A stretch of 64,000 nucleotides of DNA from Bacteroidota bacterium (GTDB lineage Bacteria > Bacteroidota > Ignavibacteria > Tepidaquicellales > Tepidaquicellaceae). The position numbers and the translations under genes are program-made. The DNA lies in assembly GCA_018266835.1 (NCBI GenBank), contig JAFDZP010000002.1, positions 967,302-1,031,301 of the forward strand, in the 5' to 3' direction. The notes under the pieces were generated by a model. That model ran no database searches. It saw only the letters and a program-made list of their open reading frames with translations, and was not told the DNA's origin. This document shows, piece after piece, positions 63,283 through 64,000 of this stretch (position 1 is the first letter of the stretch; every line of letters begins with the position of its first letter).

Positions 63283-63801
63283 TTACTCTAATACTACAAG
63301 TAATTCGTTTTTATTAACAGATTTCTTTTCTTCCACATTAATTTTTTTGATCTTGCAGTCCCTGATTGCTTTTATTTCGTTTTCCATTTTCATTGCTTCG
63401 AGTACAAGTATAACATCACCTTTCTTTACTTCATCGCCTTCTTTTACATTCATTTTCAAAATAACTCCGGGCATTGGAGAGATAATATCGTTCTTCTGCT
63501 TCTTATCTTTCTTTCCGCCGGCGATTTTATCAACAAGTATATCAAGTTCATTCTTGCAGACCATTGTAATTTTATGCGAGTCTATATTAAAAGTAAACTC
63601 ATTGTTCTCTCTTTCATCTTCATTCAGTTCGTATTCAACAATATAATTTTTATCGTTGATGCGGAGAAGCAGAATGCTTTTATCAAGTATTTTATATTCA
63701 AACGTATAATTCTTATCATTGAATAAAAATTCGTTATTGCCGTTAAGAATTATTCCGTTTGTATCAGTTTGACCTGTTATATTAGTTTGGTAGTTGCTCA
63801 T
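63283..63801 (-). CDS. biotin carboxyl carrier protein
   Basis: 172 aa. The C-terminal biotinyl domain (about 100-172) has ISPMPGVILKMNVKEGDEVKKGD and LEAMKMENE with K138 as the biotinylated lysine. The N-terminal 95 residues are beta-rich and variable, as in carrier subunits of acyl-CoA carboxylases. It follows the biotin carboxylase gene by 6 nt. The complex (acetyl-, propionyl- or methylcrotonyl-CoA carboxylase) is decided by the carboxyltransferase, which is not in view. Confidence 0.92.
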   Translation of the reverse strand: MSNYQTNITGQTDTNGIILNGNNEFLFNDKNYTFEYKILDKSILLLRINDKNYIVEYELNEDERENNEFTFNIDSHKITMVCKNELDILVDKIAGGKKDKKQKNDIISPMPGVILKMNVKEGDEVKKGDVILVLEAMKMENEIKAIRDCKIKKINVEEKKSVNKNELLVVLE

Positions 63802-63807
63802 AAAATT

Positions 63808-64000
63808 TTATCTAAAGTTATCGAATTTACGGATTGCCCACTTGCTCTCTGATGTGTTTTTCAGAATTGCTTTGTGATTTGAGTTTCCGTTTGTAGATTT
63901 CAAAATAGTTGATGCAAGCGATGCTGCAAGAATCATATCTTTTGTAGCAGCAGTATCTTTCATTTCTTTCATAAAGGTCTTTTCAATATATTGTGTGTGA
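63808..64000 (-). CDS. biotin carboxylase subunit, C-terminus only
   Basis: The last 63 codons of a reading frame that enters from the right edge. It reads HTQYIEKTFMKEM, the usual end of the biotin carboxylase C-domain (TxFIE), then a helical tail ending KWAIRKFDNFR. The 6-nt gap to the biotin carrier gene supports the assignment. It would carboxylate the carrier's biotin with ATP and bicarbonate. Confidence 0.75.
   Translation of the reverse strand, partial: HTQYIEKTFMKEMKDTAATKDMILAASLASTILKSTNGNSNHKAILKNTSESKWAIRKFDNFR

Overview
The window reads as chromosome of a low-GC (by eye roughly 35%) Gram-negative bacterium of the Bacteroidota/Ignavibacteriota (FCB) group. Six secreted proteins end in the type IX secretion (T9SS) type A sorting domain with the NYPNPFNPST signature, a hallmark of Ignavibacteria and relatives. 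The E1 alpha/beta subunits of a 2-oxoacid dehydrogenase are fused, genes often lack a clear Shine-Dalgarno sequence, and lpxH plus an O-antigen-type cluster imply an outer membrane with LPS. No rRNA, tRNA, CRISPR array, prophage or intact insertion sequence was seen. Two CDSs run off the window: a class A penicillin-binding protein on the left and a biotin carboxylase on the right.

Layout. 1-15.8 kb (all minus): PBP1, lpxH, a small periplasmic DsbD-N-like protein, folE2; then an esterase / glycosylasparaginase / degenerate amidohydrolase / Nudix run; ispD, queA and eno; then a tight sua5 / beta-propeller / VWA-transmembrane trio. 15.8-19.7 kb (plus): an SPC-type heavy-metal P-type ATPase, preceded by four pairs of 11-bp-spaced CCGAC boxes, and a DinB-marR pair with palindromic operators. 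19.8-26.4 kb (minus): an MFS carrier, then what looks like an electrophile/quinone stress regulon: marR-yceI-thioredoxin-pirin, a structured terminator-like leader, then VOC dioxygenase-like, FMN reductase and NmrA-like genes. 26.5-31.0 kb: Nramp-like transporter, DUF488, a secreted zincin-like protein, a GNAT enzyme and a T9SS cargo protein.

31-50.6 kb: the fused E1, five more T9SS cargo proteins (two-gene BNR pair, a 14-repeat FG-GAP protein, a GH8 glycosidase, a sialidase-like propeller), two paralogous pentapeptide-repeat lipoproteins, a HipA-like kinase next to a tiny membrane protein, and an MFS/MarR pair. Several perfect dispersed hairpins lie in the spacers here.

50.7-64 kb (all minus, tightly packed): an orphan AbiGi-like gene, an M48 protease, a YIP1 protein, nadD, then a surface-polysaccharide cluster (two GT9 heptosyltransferase-like genes, O-antigen ligase, flippase, GT2, DUF2142) with overlapping genes and four TTG starts in a row, PrsW, an AlkC-like glycosylase, and a biotin carrier plus biotin carboxylase.

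The items most worth a second look are the CCGAC direct-repeat array before the metal ATPase, the amidohydrolase that has lost the metal ligands I could align, the MarR regulon with its candidate leader RNA, the VWA/propeller pair, and the twin pentapeptide lipoproteins. All functional statements rest on reading motifs by eye; no database search was run.
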